Below, piece by piece: positions 1-12,670 of a DNA stretch of 61,782 nt (positions are counted from its first letter, which is position 1; each line of letters begins with the position of its first letter). Where the stretch lies: positions 1-61,782 of the forward strand of contig JALLLS010000134.1 of the NCBI GenBank assembly GCA_025094145.1. The letters run 5' to 3'. The translations under genes and the position numbers were made by a program. This DNA is from Spinellus fusiger. Taxonomy: Eukaryota; Mucoromycota; Mucoromycetes; Mucorales; Phycomycetaceae. Below the pieces are notes generated by a model. It had not been told where the DNA came from. It worked only from the letters and a program-made list of their open reading frames with translations, and searched no databases.

Positions 1-2
1 CT

Positions 3-110
3 GCCACTACCTTCGAGAAACTCCTAGTGGATCTCAAGGCCAAGACCCCAGTTGCCAGCCGCCCCGCCACCCTGGAAGAAGAAGCCATCCAGGATTTTGG
101 ATCGAGCTAA
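3..110 (+). pseudogene. C-terminal tail of a LINE ORF1
   Basis: An open frame runs in from the window edge and stops with TAA at 108-110. The visible residues are charged (it contains EKLLVDLKAKTP and EEEAIQDFGSS) and resemble the end of a LINE gag-like ORF1. It lies 47 bases before the start of the endonuclease-RT frame on the same strand, which is the usual ORF1-ORF2 order. No zinc knuckle is inside the window, so this is placement by context; the rest of ORF1 lies upstream of the window. Confidence 0.45.
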
Positions 111-157
111 GCAATGGAAGAAGATGAGGGAGACGCCCAGAACACCCAACAAGAATT

Positions 158-3100
158 ATGAATAGACTGAAGATTGGTCTATTGAACGCTTGTGGAATCA
201 GGCCCAAACTGGTGAACGTTCTGAATGTGTGTGTGCAAAATGATATTGATATACTTTTAGTGACAGAGACTTTCCTGACCAAAGACATGCAAATGTTGAG
301 GTGCCCCTGGATACAAATACACAACTATGCTACAGCCCATGGTGATGCTAGACGAGGTTTTGATGGAGTCTCGTTCTTTATTCGTCCTGAGTTTCCTTAC
401 CATGTACATTCCTTACCAATTACTAATCTTTTTGTGGTCTCCTGTAGAATTGGCCCATATACACTCCATGGTCTGTACCTACCTCCGAGGCTGTCGTCTA
501 GTGAGGCTGCGGGAAGGTTGAATTCACTACCCATAGACGACTTCACACTCGTCCTTGGTGACCTGAATACACGTTTAGGCCGCCTGACTGGAGATCATGG
601 CATAAACGACAGACATGTGGGATTTGAAGACTGGATCTGCCGTCAGGATCTAACCTTGTGGAACTCAGAGTTGGCATTTGGCTTGCCTACATATGAGCAA
701 ATTCTAGTAGATGGTCGTCAGTTTGCTAGCATTATTGACCTGTTCCTGTCAAGAAGCTACAACTTCTCCGAAGTGTGCTTGCACATTAGGGACGATCTGA
801 CGTTAGGTTCAGACCACCACTTGTGTGAGCTGTCCTTTCAGTCGGTGCTCATGCCACCGCTCACGACAGAAACAGCTGTCCTTCATCTCTGGAGACTGCA
901 ATGTTCAAACAAACAAACAGTCTGTGACAAGTACAAGCGATGTTTTTCAGAGAACACAGGTGAACTGCAAAGAGAGATCCAAAAAAATATTGGAAGACAA
1001 AACCCCGTTGTGTTCTGTTAAGATAGAGGACATTGCTGAGAGACTCAATGAGTCAATCTACAAGGCCCTGGATGATAGCGTAGGGCGCGCACAATCCCAT
1101 CCAAAAGCTTAGAAAAGCTACTGGAATGCTGATCTACAACAGTTAGCTGACCGTCGTCAAGAACTTTATCGTTATAGACGACGGTTAGGCAATGATATTG
1201 AACGTATTGAAGCCCACTGTTTGTATGAGGAAGCGTGTTTAGCTTTGAAAAAGGCTATAAGGCAAGCACAACGACAAACCTGGCATGTATTTTGTGATAA
1301 AGTCCGTAAGGGCTTAACAGAGATGACAAGTGCTGTGAAAGGAATGAAGCTGTGGAGACGTTCGCCAATTTTCCTTTCATCTCCAGAGGGCCCTCAGCAT
1401 GCTGCCAATTGCATGATTGACCACCTAGAGAGAGTGTTTGGCAGATCTACGGAAAGACAGGAGCGTCAGGAGTTTATTCTCCAAGACAATCCAGTCCCGT
1501 GGGACGTAGAATTTATTCACTCTGATATTCGAAAGATGCCAAATCGAAAAGCACCAGGCATTGATCATATTAGAGCAGAAATGCTCAAACCCCTAGTTCG
1601 AGTGCTAGTGCCTCTGTTACATCAGATCTTCACATTGTGTCGGAGATGGTCGTGGACGCCTGTGGCCTGGAGAACAGCACAGGTGGTACCTATTTACAAA
1701 AACAAAGGAGAGCAGGATGATCCTAGTAACTATCGGCCTATTAGCTTGACATCGGTGTTTCGTAAGCTCTTAGAAAGATGTATAGTTGGGGAGCTCCTTT
1801 CGACCATGCCTGCATTGGATATGGCTCAAGGTGGATTTCACGCTCGTCGTGGAACTCTAGACCAGGCCCTCTGTCTCCACGAACTTATGGGGTTGTATGC
1901 TGCCCAAGGATCAAGAGAGCAAGATCCAAAACTCCAGTCGTCGTCTTCCTAGATATTAAAGCTGCATATGATAGTGTGGAACGCTCTGTCATATGGGAGT
2001 CGCTGATGCCCTTCGTGTCTCAGCCGTTGCTCTTGCTACTACAGAACTTATTTGATGACATTGTGGTGAATGTGGTTCTGAAAAATGTAGCATCCCGGGA
2101 CATTTTACCTAAACGAGTAGTCTTACAGTGTAGTATTCTTTCTCCATTCTTTTATTCTATTTTCATTGATACTCTTCCACATTTCCTGAGGTTTGCTTTG
2201 GTATCCCCAATACTGGTTGATATGTACCCACCTACCATGGGACGGTCCATTAATCTCTGTGCTCGAAACCCTTTTCTTTTGCTTCCCCACAGGCAACTGT
2301 TCACGCATTGCTTAACGAGTTACAGAATTCACTTCACAATCCTTTTCCTACTTCTACAGTTTCGGATGACTCTTCTGAGTCGTTAGATTCCTCTTACAGT
2401 CCGTCCCATGTCACTGTTACTTGGGCTCCTGTGAATTGTTTGTTGTATGCTGATGATGTGGCTCTTATGGGCTGACCAGAAGATATACATCGAATGCTGG
2501 TACTTGCCGAAATTCACTCGACCCTCCTTGGCTACAAATAGAGTCCCTCCAAATGTGAAGTACTCAATGCCCCAGCCAATGTGCCGTTTTATCTCTATGG
2601 CAACGAGCTTCCAACCTGTGATACTTTCAAGTACCTTAGTATCCTCTTTTCACGTCAAGGTATTAACCAAGACGCATTTTTCTCACACTCACAAGTCAAG
2701 GCAATTGCAGTAATGCAAAAGCTGAAAGAAATGGGTGTAAACATGTATGGCTTTGGGATTACAGCAGCCCTAAGAGCTTATACTGTTTTTGTTCAGCCTA
2801 TCCTTGAGTATGGGTTGGCTATTTGTAATGTCAATAGACTAGGCATCCGCCCGCTACAAATCTATCAGTCTGCTTGTCTGAGACTTTGTCTCGCTAGATC
2901 TGCTACTGCTAGGTTTAGAACGATCTAGGTTGCCCTATTAGCTGCCCTCCCTAACATATACTCTCGTTTCCTTTATCTGCAAGCCAAATTTGTTGAGCGC
3001 GCAGCTACCCTTCCTGAAGACACCCTCCTATGGTGCCTTGTCCCGTAGCTTGAAGCACCCCAAATTAAAGCCAGATGGATTAATCTACGTGGCAATGTAC

Positions 3101-3274
3101 TCTGGCAAAATGCTCAAAGAATAGGACGGGATCACAAACCTCCTAAATATCCATTAAAGGTAGCTTATCTTGAACGTCTTCAAAGTGAAATTACTAGTCT
3201 AGTGCGTGGCAAGAATCCGCTGATGATGGTAGCCCGTGGACTCTATAGACCTGTTTGGGATCCAATTCTTCTAC
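158..3274 (+). pseudogene. LINE ORF2: AP-endonuclease and reverse transcriptase, broken
   Basis: The frame starts at ATG 158. Residues 1-230 form an exonuclease-endonuclease-phosphatase domain (LLNACGIRP, then VLGDLNTRLG, then GSDHHLCELSF). The RT fingers follow at 1221-1952 (RKAPGIDHIRAEML, DPSNYRPISLTSVFRKLLER), the first catalytic Asp lies in a shifted frame near 1948 (VVFLDIKAAYDSVE), and the YADD box is at 2446-2457. An in-frame TGA follows YADD within 20 bases. At least three frame changes and several stops separate the pieces (about 1015, 1950, 2390 and 2465), so no functional protein can be made. A thumb-like region continues at 2581-3270. The protein would have copied its own RNA into nicked chromosomal DNA. 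Confidence 0.88.
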
Positions 3275-3276
3275 TA

Positions 3277-5971
3277 CACACCAGGAGATTTTTCGGGCTT
3301 TTAAAGGTGCACAGTATTACCTGTTACGTAATAAAACTTGCCCTTTTATGTAGCTGTGTTTAAAATCAAAGGTTTGCAAGTATTCAAATAATTGTTTCCT
3401 TTTGTAGTATACCTTAATACCAAATTGTATTATCAGTAAAATATACTGTTGATGGATAAAATTGTTTATTGTAATAGTATAGCTAATACTATAGTATGAC
3501 TATGGCTAATGCCTTAGTACATTCCCTCATAGCAATACAATACACAACCTAAAAGCTTTGTGCTTTATCCTTGGGAGATAGATAACTATGCTCAGGAGTA
3601 TACCCTAGACAGCCTAGACACCTTAGACAGTATAGAAGGAAGAAGACCACCTGGGACTGACTTGAGAAAGAGTCTTTACTTGCCTAATAACAATACAATG
3701 AGTGTCTTGTACATTAGAATAAGCCATAGCCCAGATGAAGACATTGATTACCTTTTTATCACTAGAATAGTCCTTGGTGGTGTCTATCACCTCCTTCTAT
3801 TGTTTCTCTTTGTTAATAATATCACACTACCTTGCTTAGTTATGCTCATCTTGACGATTACTTGATTGTTATACTGTGGGCTTATGGATAGCACATGTTA
3901 AACATTAAATGCAGCGATTGAGTTGTAATGTCAGGTTTACCTGTTCCTTTTATCTAACTCTATAGTGTTTAATTACACAGTCCATAGTCAATGCCAAGAC
4001 AGACATACAATGAAAAGGTTCTTTTCAAACACATTAGCCAACAAAACAAATAACATAATTTCATTGTTCATGTATTTCTTTTTATATCCCAAAAGTATTC
4101 TGTTGCTATGAGACAAGAGACACACAGGACCTCGTAAGGCTGGTCACTCATACGGAGATTGACAGAAAAGAGAAGGATGAGTGACAGAAGGAAAACTGGT
4201 AGTTGTAATAATAATGGCACCAATGTGAGAATACAGAAAGAAAACAAGTCGAGAACAAGAAACAGTCAGCTACTCAATTCCTTAGAGCCTATCTTGTTTA
4301 TACTCTAGAAAGCTGTTTGGATTAAAGTCTATTTTATTAAAGATGTAGACAGCTACACTTATATTAGTTTGGCATTTCTTTTACTATGAATTTGACCAAT
4401 CTGTTATTCTCAAGCAATAACCATGGTCTTCATAGAACATCCAAGCAGACTGGGAAGGGTGGCTGCCCTATCCCACAGTGTGTATAATCTTGGTCCTGTA
4501 TTTCAAGGCCATAGAATTCAATAAAGTGATTTTATTGTAAATAAAGTTTATCTCTTCCCTGAAACATACATAGGACAAGAAAAATGAATCTGTCTCTGAA
4601 TTTACTGAGATATTATCGTATAGCTTTGATCCTTATAGCTTAAAAGGATATATATAAAAGTAGCCTCAAAATCCATACTATGTAACCTTGTAAAAATATA
4701 TCCTTTATTCTGTAGTAAAGGGCACTGTGGTTATCAACAGGACCACTAGAGAGATAAATGTATAGATATTTGGGTCTCTAGCAGTGAAGACAAAATAGAA
4801 TTTTGATACAAAGGCTGGTCTAGGGAAATAAAAGAAGGTACATGAACAGGAACACAATATACAATTTGATCACAACGGGTAACTAGGCAACTGTTCTTTA
4901 AGTAATTCTTTTTCTTTTTAGATGTTGTTGTAGTCTGCATTACTTTGGTAGTTCTGATTAAGCAAATGACTTGTGAAATTTAGTTTTGTTCTCTGATGCT
5001 TAAATATTAATACTTGCTAATTACACTGTCTGTTGTTCTTCATAACTTCTACCCTCTTTAACTTGTTTGTCTTTGTTTGGCATATAAACCAACAGTTGTG
5101 ATCTGGTAAGTGTTTGTGTATGTTTATTGTGTCTTACATGTTAGTCAGTTTCAATTGTATATTCTTTTATTTTAATAAGCCCAGTGAATCCGTTAAAAAG
5201 GCAAGAAGAAGGTGCCAGTGCAAGGGTAATACTACACACATAGAGTGCATTAATACATCTCGAACTCATTATTTTTACTATCATTTTATTATTGAAAAGT
5301 GGTATTGGCACCTAAAAAGATTTGGGTACGATCCTACCAAGCTGCCAGTCGTTGCTTATGGCACAGGAATTAAGGTAAAAGATGCTGCCACATTTAAAGG
5401 TCATTGTGTTGGTTTGACAAGAATTTTATATCAATCATTGAAAAAAGAGACAAAAGGATGGAGATCTTCTTATGGTTGATGTTGATAAATTTCGAACATC
5501 GAGAGTAAACATAACTGACCTCTCACTAAATACAAAAAGCTCTTCTAACAGTTACTTTGTTTTATTTTTCTTTTCAAGATCTGCCACACTTATATCACAA
5601 ATATCCTCACTGAGATATTAGTGAATTTCAACAATATCCACGCTTGCCAAGTTTGTGGAATTGTTTGGAACAGAGATGTGAAAGCATCAAAGAATATCTA
5701 TACAATTACAGAAGAGTGTTTAAAGGGTCGCCACCGACCAGTTCCATTCTGTAGAAAAGAATGGATATTTGTATTCATATTATATATCGCCATATCAAAG
5801 GTGGTTTCCTCTGGGATTCAGATATTTACAGGTAAATCTACATAATAATCTTTATTTAAGAACTAACATGAATACATCTTAATTTATTTTCCCTCCTTTT
5901 CAAATCAATGTCATTTTTAAACAATTGTAGTTTGACTATTTCCTTTTATATCCTAAAGATCTCCTGGTGTG
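3277..5971 (+). mobile_element. Fanzor-bearing TIR element, copy 1
   Basis: The ends are 13-bp perfect inverted repeats: CACACCAGGAGAT at 3277-3289 and its complement at 5959-5971. Each is bordered by TA (3275-3276 and 5972-5973), consistent with a TA target duplication as in Tc1/mariner-type transposition. The interior matches copy 2 (34327-36707) in the same order: a left end of about 230 bp, a central non-coding part, a nuclease gene remnant and a right end of about 200 bp. Copy 1 has about 670 bp (4350-5020) that copy 2 lacks, and lacks about 350 bp present in copy 2 near 34900-35260. It carries no recognisable transposase, so it probably moved using another element's enzyme. It sits in the LINE at 1-3274. 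Confidence 0.75.
5180..5764 (+). pseudogene. Fanzor/TnpB-like nuclease, C-terminal half, broken
   Basis: Two exon-like blocks (about 5180-5508 and 5578-5764) flank an intron of about 70 bp ending TTTCAAG. Block 1 has a basic stretch, then VAYGTGIKVKDAATFKGH, a helical segment and, in a shifted frame, VDVDKFRTSR. Block 2 has ICHTY, CQVCGIVWNRDVKASKNI and a tail ending RPVPFCRKE. This is the RuvC-II, zinc-finger and RuvC-III order of the TnpB/Fanzor family, in which the Glu of the VDEFRTS-like motif and the Asp of the NRDVNAS-like motif are catalytic. Here the Glu is Lys, a one-base insertion in the A-run near 5446 shifts the frame, one zinc Cys is Tyr, and the stop codon after CRKE has become TGG. 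The RuvC-I half was not found. It is a dead copy; copy 2 carries different lesions, so a shared ancestor was intact. Confidence 0.7.
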
Positions 5972-6897
5972 TAAAGGATATCATTGACTGAATATACTAG
6001 ACCCTTATAGCTTTATAAGTAAAAAGTAATAAAAGTATGTAGATCTCTTATTGAGCATCTTTATTCATGATGATATTGTGATTGGAACTTTCTAAATTGA
6101 TCTGTAGTATTTTGAGTCAAGTTACCCTTTACATAAAAATATGTATACGCTTTCTCTGCCCCTTTTTTCATTTTAATCACTCCATCCTGTCCTACCATTG
6201 AAAGACAAGTCAACTTATCTAAATATAGCAAGGTTTATCTATAACTGCTGTTTCTTAACAAAGAAGAAAGGAATCACAGTGTAATAAAAGAGTTATTCAT
6301 ATGCTAATAGAATCATAACATCAAACAGTGACAAGAGCTGATTTAGTGTTACAATGGCTATAGACTCTTTAACAGTGAAACCATCTTCATGTTGAACCAA
6401 GGAAGAAAATCCATTCAATCCTACTCACTTGATGCCTCATCTCTGTAGCCAATCTAAAAATAAAACTTAAGGAGATCACTAAGCCTTACCCTTTTCTTTT
6501 CTTCCCTATATCTGATAGGAAATTCTTATTCATTGTAGATTTGTTTATGAATAGAATGTTCTACGTCATAAGATATAGGAAATGCATTACTATCCTTTGT
6601 TCTTTTCTGCTTGATTTTTATTCAATTGTTTCTACTAAGAAAAAAGAAAAAGATGAGTAGAATTAGTCTATGGTCCAGTAACAAAAGATACACAAGTATG
6701 TTATTTTCCTACTTTAGTCTTTAACCTTATGAGAAGATAAATAAAAATAAAAATAAAAATGAAAATAACACGAAAAATGAAAATAACACGAAAAATAAAC
6801 AGTAGCACTGTGGTCAAACTGTTGGATAAATATATTTAGGCATCCAGTAACAGGTTCGTCATCAAGTTCTATACTTAATTCCATAGTCTACCCTTTA

Positions 6898-6940
6898 TTA
6901 CGTAACCATCTGATAGTACCTGTTTTCAGGTTACGTAATT
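6898..6940. repeat. Perfect 11-bp inverted repeat (hairpin)
   Basis: ATTACGTAACC is followed after about 20 bases by GGTTACGTAAT, a perfect 11-bp stem. Each arm contains the self-complementary core TTACGTAA. It could be a protein-binding dyad or a chance hairpin in AT-rich DNA. No gene lies within 3 kb. Confidence 0.5.
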
Positions 6941-9580
6941 TACCATTTCCTATCAAGGGTATTCTATTTCTTACCTCTTTCTTTTTGTTCCATTTTTACA
7001 TAACATGGATAAACAAAGAGTTCTCTTATGCTGACCTACTCCTGCAGTAAGAGTAGTCATTTCTTCTTCAAACTACTGCTGAGTTTACAGTAGGGTTTTA
7101 TTTTACGAAAAAGAGTGAGCCATTGAAATAGCGACTCTACCTGTAAATAGGATAATAATAAACACACTCATGTAATCTTACCAAGTACGTGTAACACTTG
7201 TAGTTTGGCTATCTGTGATCATGGTTGTCTTTGATACATTTAGACACTTTTCCAAACAATAAATTACATGAATTACATGAATTATTGACCTTTATTGGAC
7301 ACTGATCTTCTCCTATTGTTTCTGTAGAAGACTGTATATTTCACTCACTAGGTGATTTACAAATATTTGAACAGCTAACAACACAGTTTTCCTCAATGTT
7401 CACATGAACTATAGGTGCCTGATATTGGGGTAGAAATGACAGTTATTAGTCAAATTACTGTTTTCTGTCAGTATACCTTTTGGTTTATTTAAATCACAGC
7501 ACTGCTAGCCAGAAAGAGACAGAGATAGAGAAATGGAATTAAGGCAGCGCTGCAATAGTGAAAGAAGAAAAGGTGATAGAATGTATAGATATTAAAGAGA
7601 TGCTCCCCCATATTAAATCATCCCTTTTATATCCACTGCAAGGCATAAGAAATATCCAAATGGACACTAAATCCATTGTGATGATCTACGTTCTGGTGGA
7701 TACAACATCCCCAGTGAAATAGAATATTTTGAACTACATACTTTTGATGAATTGTTACAGATGACCTTTGGCTATTATTATTTAACATGCATTGTACTCA
7801 GATACATGCACTCAAAAGAGCACCTTGTCATATCCACTCGGTCCTTATCTCTCTGTATTCTTTCTTATTCTTTCTCAACTGTCCATACTCTACTTGATGA
7901 AATGTCTCTTTCATGATTTACTGTACCCATAGAACCTACAGATGAGACTCATTATTTTACCGGGTTTATGGGATTGACTGGTTTTTTCTTTCTTTCCATT
8001 GATAAAAATGACATTTTTAAGCTTTTAAGTTTAGAGATTGACACTCAATTTCCCGCAATGATAGTATGAACAGGTTGAAGAATAAAACTATTGGTGTTTG
8101 TGATTTTATATTTGTATCCCAATTCCTCAAGTATTGCCTCGTAAGATTAAGTAAGGTACAATAGAACCAATAGAACCATCATTTTTGTTCTTTCTAATAT
8201 AAAATAATAATGAGATAATAATGAGATAATAATGGAATACTAATAAAAGTAGGCTTGGAGACCAACCCAGCTATTGTATAGAGGGTCTATAAAGAAAGAA
8301 TAGCCCCTTTACGATGTGTCAACTCAGTCCATGTATTTCTGTAGCCAACCTCAAAGTAACACATCTGCTGTAAAAGAAAAGAAAAAAAGAAAAAAGGTCA
8401 TCAAATTATGTTTCACATAAAGTGACATAAATGTCATTTTTTAAATGTCAAGATGTGTTTATTCTTATTGCTGTGTGTCACCATAACTCCTACCCATTTT
8501 TTATGGCTGTGTTTTATTTGAATCTAGGAGATTGAATTCTATAGAGAATATCAGCATCAATGCTTGTCATAATGTAGGAAGGAGACACTCTATGCTAGTC
8601 ACAGTCCTAATCCTAAGCTCCATGAGAGAGAGAATAGAATGAGACTCTAATTCATTATGAGAAGAACAATCACCCTCCATGGATCAAGTGCCTGACACAT
8701 CTTTAAGCTACAATAGCAGATGTTTTGATCTCTATTCTATAGTCTTGACATGAAGATTCAGATGACTACTCTACATCTTTAGTTATCTCTCTTTTTCTTT
8801 TTTCTTACACAAACCCGTTGGCTTTTACACCCCGGTAGGTTGTGCCATGGATGTTATTGAAAATAGACTGCCTCTTTTTGAATAGGCCTTGTTAGTCCCA
8901 ATGACAATAGTGACTATCTTTGTGTACATATTTATTCTCTTTATTTGTGTGGATTACATCAACATTTAAAAAAGTAAAGATAAAGTTATACTAAGCAAAG
9001 CAAAGCCCGAGGCACACGTTTGTACTTGGGTACCCTCTGCTCTATAGCGTCAAGTCAGATAAAGGGGACTCTCAAAGTTGATGTCCATTGTGTGAGTGCT
9101 ATTCTTAGTGCTGATTGCATTGTTTTTATTTCATTCATCCACTAGACATTTATCTACAAGTACATACGATGAGAATAAAAAGGTGGATGCTTTCATAGAT
9201 AGAAATGGGGTCTATGCCCTTGAAGCAAAGGGCTGAGAGAGAAGGGTGAGTGCAAATGGGTACAATAGACTTGCAAAGGGGAATAGGTTAAGATTCATTT
9301 TTGACTTGTGTGCATCCACATCCATACATTTGTATGTGTATGCAGATGTGTATGTACAGACATAAATATAGATAGAGTTATAGTTGGGTAGAAGAGCCTA
9401 TGGGCGTATCATTGGCGAGAATTTCTCTCGTAGAATCCATTGATATAAAGTTTAGCTAAATGAATATATCACGTGATTCAGTAACAATTCATCCGTAACG
9501 TACCTCGTTTTACAATAGCAAGAAATTTGAGATAACTCCATTCTGGGATAACGATGTACAAATTCATATTTATACTTTTC

Positions 9581-9648
9581 TTTTTTATTTTTATTTTTAT
9601 TTTTATTTTTATTTTTATTTTTATTTTTATTTTTATTTTTTATTTTTG
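9581..9648. repeat. TTTTTA/TTTTA microsatellite
   Basis: About ten to eleven tandem units of a T4-5A repeat run through this interval with a few length variants. Similar short arrays occur near 38700 and 29320 in the opposite or same sense. It is a simple-sequence tract with no gene attached. Confidence 0.9.
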
Positions 9649-10461
9649 CTTCCTGCTCTTCCTATCTCCTCCCCCTTATTTTTATGCCTCTTTTTAGTAG
9701 TGACTATCAAAATAGCAACATGGAAATAGAACTAAGCTTATTTCATCTTCTTTGTACTTTATTTTCATGTCGGAGTGTTGACTGCAGTTCAACCCTTCCG
9801 GTGTTCACTCCTAACCTCCAGTCTTCCATTGGGTTACTACTCTTTGAGCAGTAAAAGGGTACCTTGTTGACCAAAGTGTGTTATGCATCTATCTACACGA
9901 CTCTATATGTATTTGTAGATAGCCACGCATCTGTAGAGGTAGGGATAGAAGGACAATCGTTCTATACCCCACTCCTAGACTCCACTTATCCAATGTTATT
10001 TGCCTCACCTACATGAGGACATGTTATTGATTCTAATGTGTCGTCATGGGGCTAAAGAGAAAGAGAGCAAAACAAAGAAAGAAAAAGAAAGATCGACTCA
10101 TGTGCACAGTCTTTTTTTTTGTAGTCTTGTTCCTGCAATATGTTATTTTATGGATTATTTATAGATGAAAAGCACAATGGGTTCTTTTTATAGTTGGCTT
10201 GCGTTTTATCCTGAAATACATGCAATGAAAAGCAAATGTATATTTTTGGTGGTGTTATTGTTTTTAGAGAATAAGGAAATAGAACGTGGAGTTGATGGAG
10301 AGGTGTGTATGTCTGTGTGTTGTGGTATGATAATGTGAGGAGATGCTATGAGCAAGAGAGAAGAGAAGTTTATGTGTGAAAATGATAGAAAAAAAAAGAA
10401 GAAAAAAGAATACTACTACTAATAAAAAGTGAAAAGGTGAGAGAAAGGACCGTTTTTGTAT

Positions 10462-12510
10462 CTAGTTCTTGCTGTCACTGCTGCTATGACTTCTGCTGCC
10501 AGTCTTATGGATCTTTGCCTTGCATTGACCCCTGGGAATAGCAAGACCAATGCGTTTGTTACCGAGATCGTAAATGTGATAAAAGTTGTTCAAGAAAGAG
10601 GTACCGAGAATCCAGTCCTTTTCGTTGGTGTTACGACGAATAAGAGAATAACATTCACCGGTTTTAGATTTGGCAGTGTAGACAGAAGAGGGAAAGGTGA
10701 CCTTGTAGTTAGTAAAGGAGAAGGTGAGATCAGGTAAATCTTTGATCAGGTCACAATCGAGCTTGTACGTGAAGGTGGCGTCATCATACTCGGCCCCAAG
10801 GGCTTTGTGCAGTAAGTTGGCTTGTTTGGTCGGAGCACTCATGAACTTGGTACCAGAGCTCAAAGTGGCCAAGGACTTTGGTGTGAGCTTAATGTCTACT
10901 GCATTGCCGAGTTTGACACACTTTAAAGCGGTCTTCCAGTAAGGTGAGTCTCCAAAGCTGCAGGTGGGTAAAGGAAGAAAGGCAATTTCACCCTTGTAAA
11001 GTGTGTGATCGATGCCACCAATAATGAATTCACCTTGAGGGCTTTCTGATCGTTTGCCGTAGAATCCGCTAGAGTCACCGACCACCATGCCAAATTGCTG
11101 TGATTGCTGTCCATAACCCTGTTGGTAGGCGTTTTGTGCGTAACCAGCCGAGCCGTAATACCCTATAAAAAGATCCATGGCCAGAATGGGTTTAATTAGT
11201 TTATGCATATTCGATAGCAAATGAAAGTAGGCCTGCTTGCTTAGAGAAAGGAAAAGGGGAAAGGAAAAGGGGGAGGGGGAGAAGGGGGAGAAGGGGGAAA
11301 GGGCCTAGACTTACATTGTCGAGAAGAGATTTCATGAGAGCCACTTGTCACTGTTTTACCAGTAGAGTTTAGGAAATTGGTAGAGCCATCTTCATTGTAT
11401 CCACCGAGACCAAGATAGCCGACTAAATGGAGCATGCATTAGAGTGTGGGCTATGGGTATGGGGGGAGTTGTTCTTTTCAATGGAATGAAACGTACTGTA
11501 TTTATCATCGCCAATGTTAGTGACACTGTAGGCAGCACCCAGTAATTGATTTGAAACAGAGAGGCCGGCCACAGACACAGTATCCTAATAACATATGAGT
11601 CAATGTATAAAAAGAGACTTACTCTAAACAGTTCGACGTCAATACATTTGCCACCGCCATATTTGATGGATTGTTTTTTGTGGAGATCCATGGCAGTGGA
11701 TGACTTGTTGGTGTCGTAGGGATGGTCTGAGAACTGCTTGCATGAACTGCTGTGACACTAGATGTGTACCGATAGATAGATAGATAAGAGAAAGAGTGAG
11801 TAAATGTCTTGGCCACATGAAAGCAGAATATATACATCTATTTCCATCTTTATATGTTTATATGTTTATATTTTTTATATTTTTTACATGTTTATATTTT
11901 TTATGTTTATATTTTTTATATGTTTATATTTTTTATATTCTTATATCTAGTCTATTGATATATATGTACCTTGGTAGAGGGTACCCAAGCCAGGGACGAA
12001 CTTGTATCAAACAGCACAGAAAACTCTTGTGCAGGCGTACCTGGAATATAGATAAATAAGGAATTAGAATATCGGAAGTAGACCGAAGTGGTAAATAATA
12101 GAGAAAAAAGGGAACAAGGGAAAAAAGAATAAAAAAAGAATAAAAAAAGAAACTTACCGACTTCCACCTTGGCAACCAACTAAGAAGAGAGGTTGTCATG
12201 GTAGCCAATGGTGATAATAAACAATGATGATGAGTGGCAATAGTAATTCATGGTAGTCATGGCAATAGAATGAAATAATGAGGGAGAGAATAAAAAAAAA
12301 GTAGAAATAACACATTAGAATTCACTGGTGAAGAACAGGGAGAAAAGAGAAAATTAAAACTTTATTATTTACCAGTCCATCGTCGTATATCATGGGCTCT
12401 CTTTTTATACCGGGAGAGTCGTCCCATCGTCTGTAAAGAGGAATACGTTGGAGTTCAGCCAAAGTCAACGAGACAAGGGCGCTAGAAAGTAAAAGACTGA
12501 GACAGCGCAT
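10462..12510 (-). CDS. Pepsin-family secreted aspartic protease homologue lacking one catalytic Asp
   Basis: Seven exons (12510-12373, 12179-12158, 12040-11970, 11757-11623, 11584-11497, 11422-11315, 11162-10462) join in frame into a protein of about 420 residues. It opens with a signal peptide (MRCLSLLLSSALVSLTLA). The first active-site loop reads LFDTSSSLAW, with Asp near residue 65 and Ser where Gly is usual. The paired Cys loop CHSSSCKQF, the flap-side YGGG and the strand VGTPAQEFSVLFD fit the A1 (rhizopuspepsin-like) family. The second loop, normally D-S/T-G-T, reads ATLSSGTK near residue 289, so the second catalytic Asp is Ser. The C-terminal domain still has a paired Cys and the ILGTSFLNNFYHIYDL motif, followed by a Ser-rich tail. 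The fold seems intact but ordinary aspartyl proteolysis is unlikely; a binding or non-catalytic role is inference. Confidence 0.88.
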
Positions 12511-12670
12511 GAGTGCTGAGAAGAGAGCAAAGAAATGTTCAGTCGAAAGTGATCTAATATGAAAGTAAGAGAGAAAGGAAAGGAGATAAACAATAATGAA
12601 GTAACAATTTATAACTAAGGGACAAAGGGAGAAAGAAAGAAAGGCTTTGATTAGTGAGAAGTGTACTTTG

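Larger units (their letters stand above)
1..3274 (+). mobile_element. Decayed non-LTR retrotransposon (LINE)
   Basis: This stretch holds an ORF1 tail, an AP-endonuclease domain, a reverse-transcriptase domain and a C-terminal region in that order on the plus strand, which is a LINE. It is 5' truncated by the window edge. RT-like coding sequence can be followed in shifted frames to about 3270, where it stops abruptly at the TA that borders the Fanzor-bearing element at 3277. I did not find LINE sequence resuming after 5973, so the 3' end is either missing or too decayed to see. Confidence 0.8.
5974..10461. other. Gene desert, 4.5 kb
   Basis: No exon series, long frame, tRNA or conserved motif was recognised on either strand. 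The DNA is AT-rich and full of stops in all frames. It contains an 11-bp inverted repeat at 6898-6940, a near-duplicated run at 6740-6800, triplicated ATAATGAG units near 8205-8232, and a TTTTA array at 9581-9648. It may hold very old transposon relics or regulatory DNA, but nothing can be assigned. Confidence 0.5.

Noticed and set aside
4746..4940. Short minus-strand open frame inside Fanzor element copy 1
   Set aside because: It lies in the segment missing from copy 2 and has no recognisable motif, so it does not look like the element's transposase.
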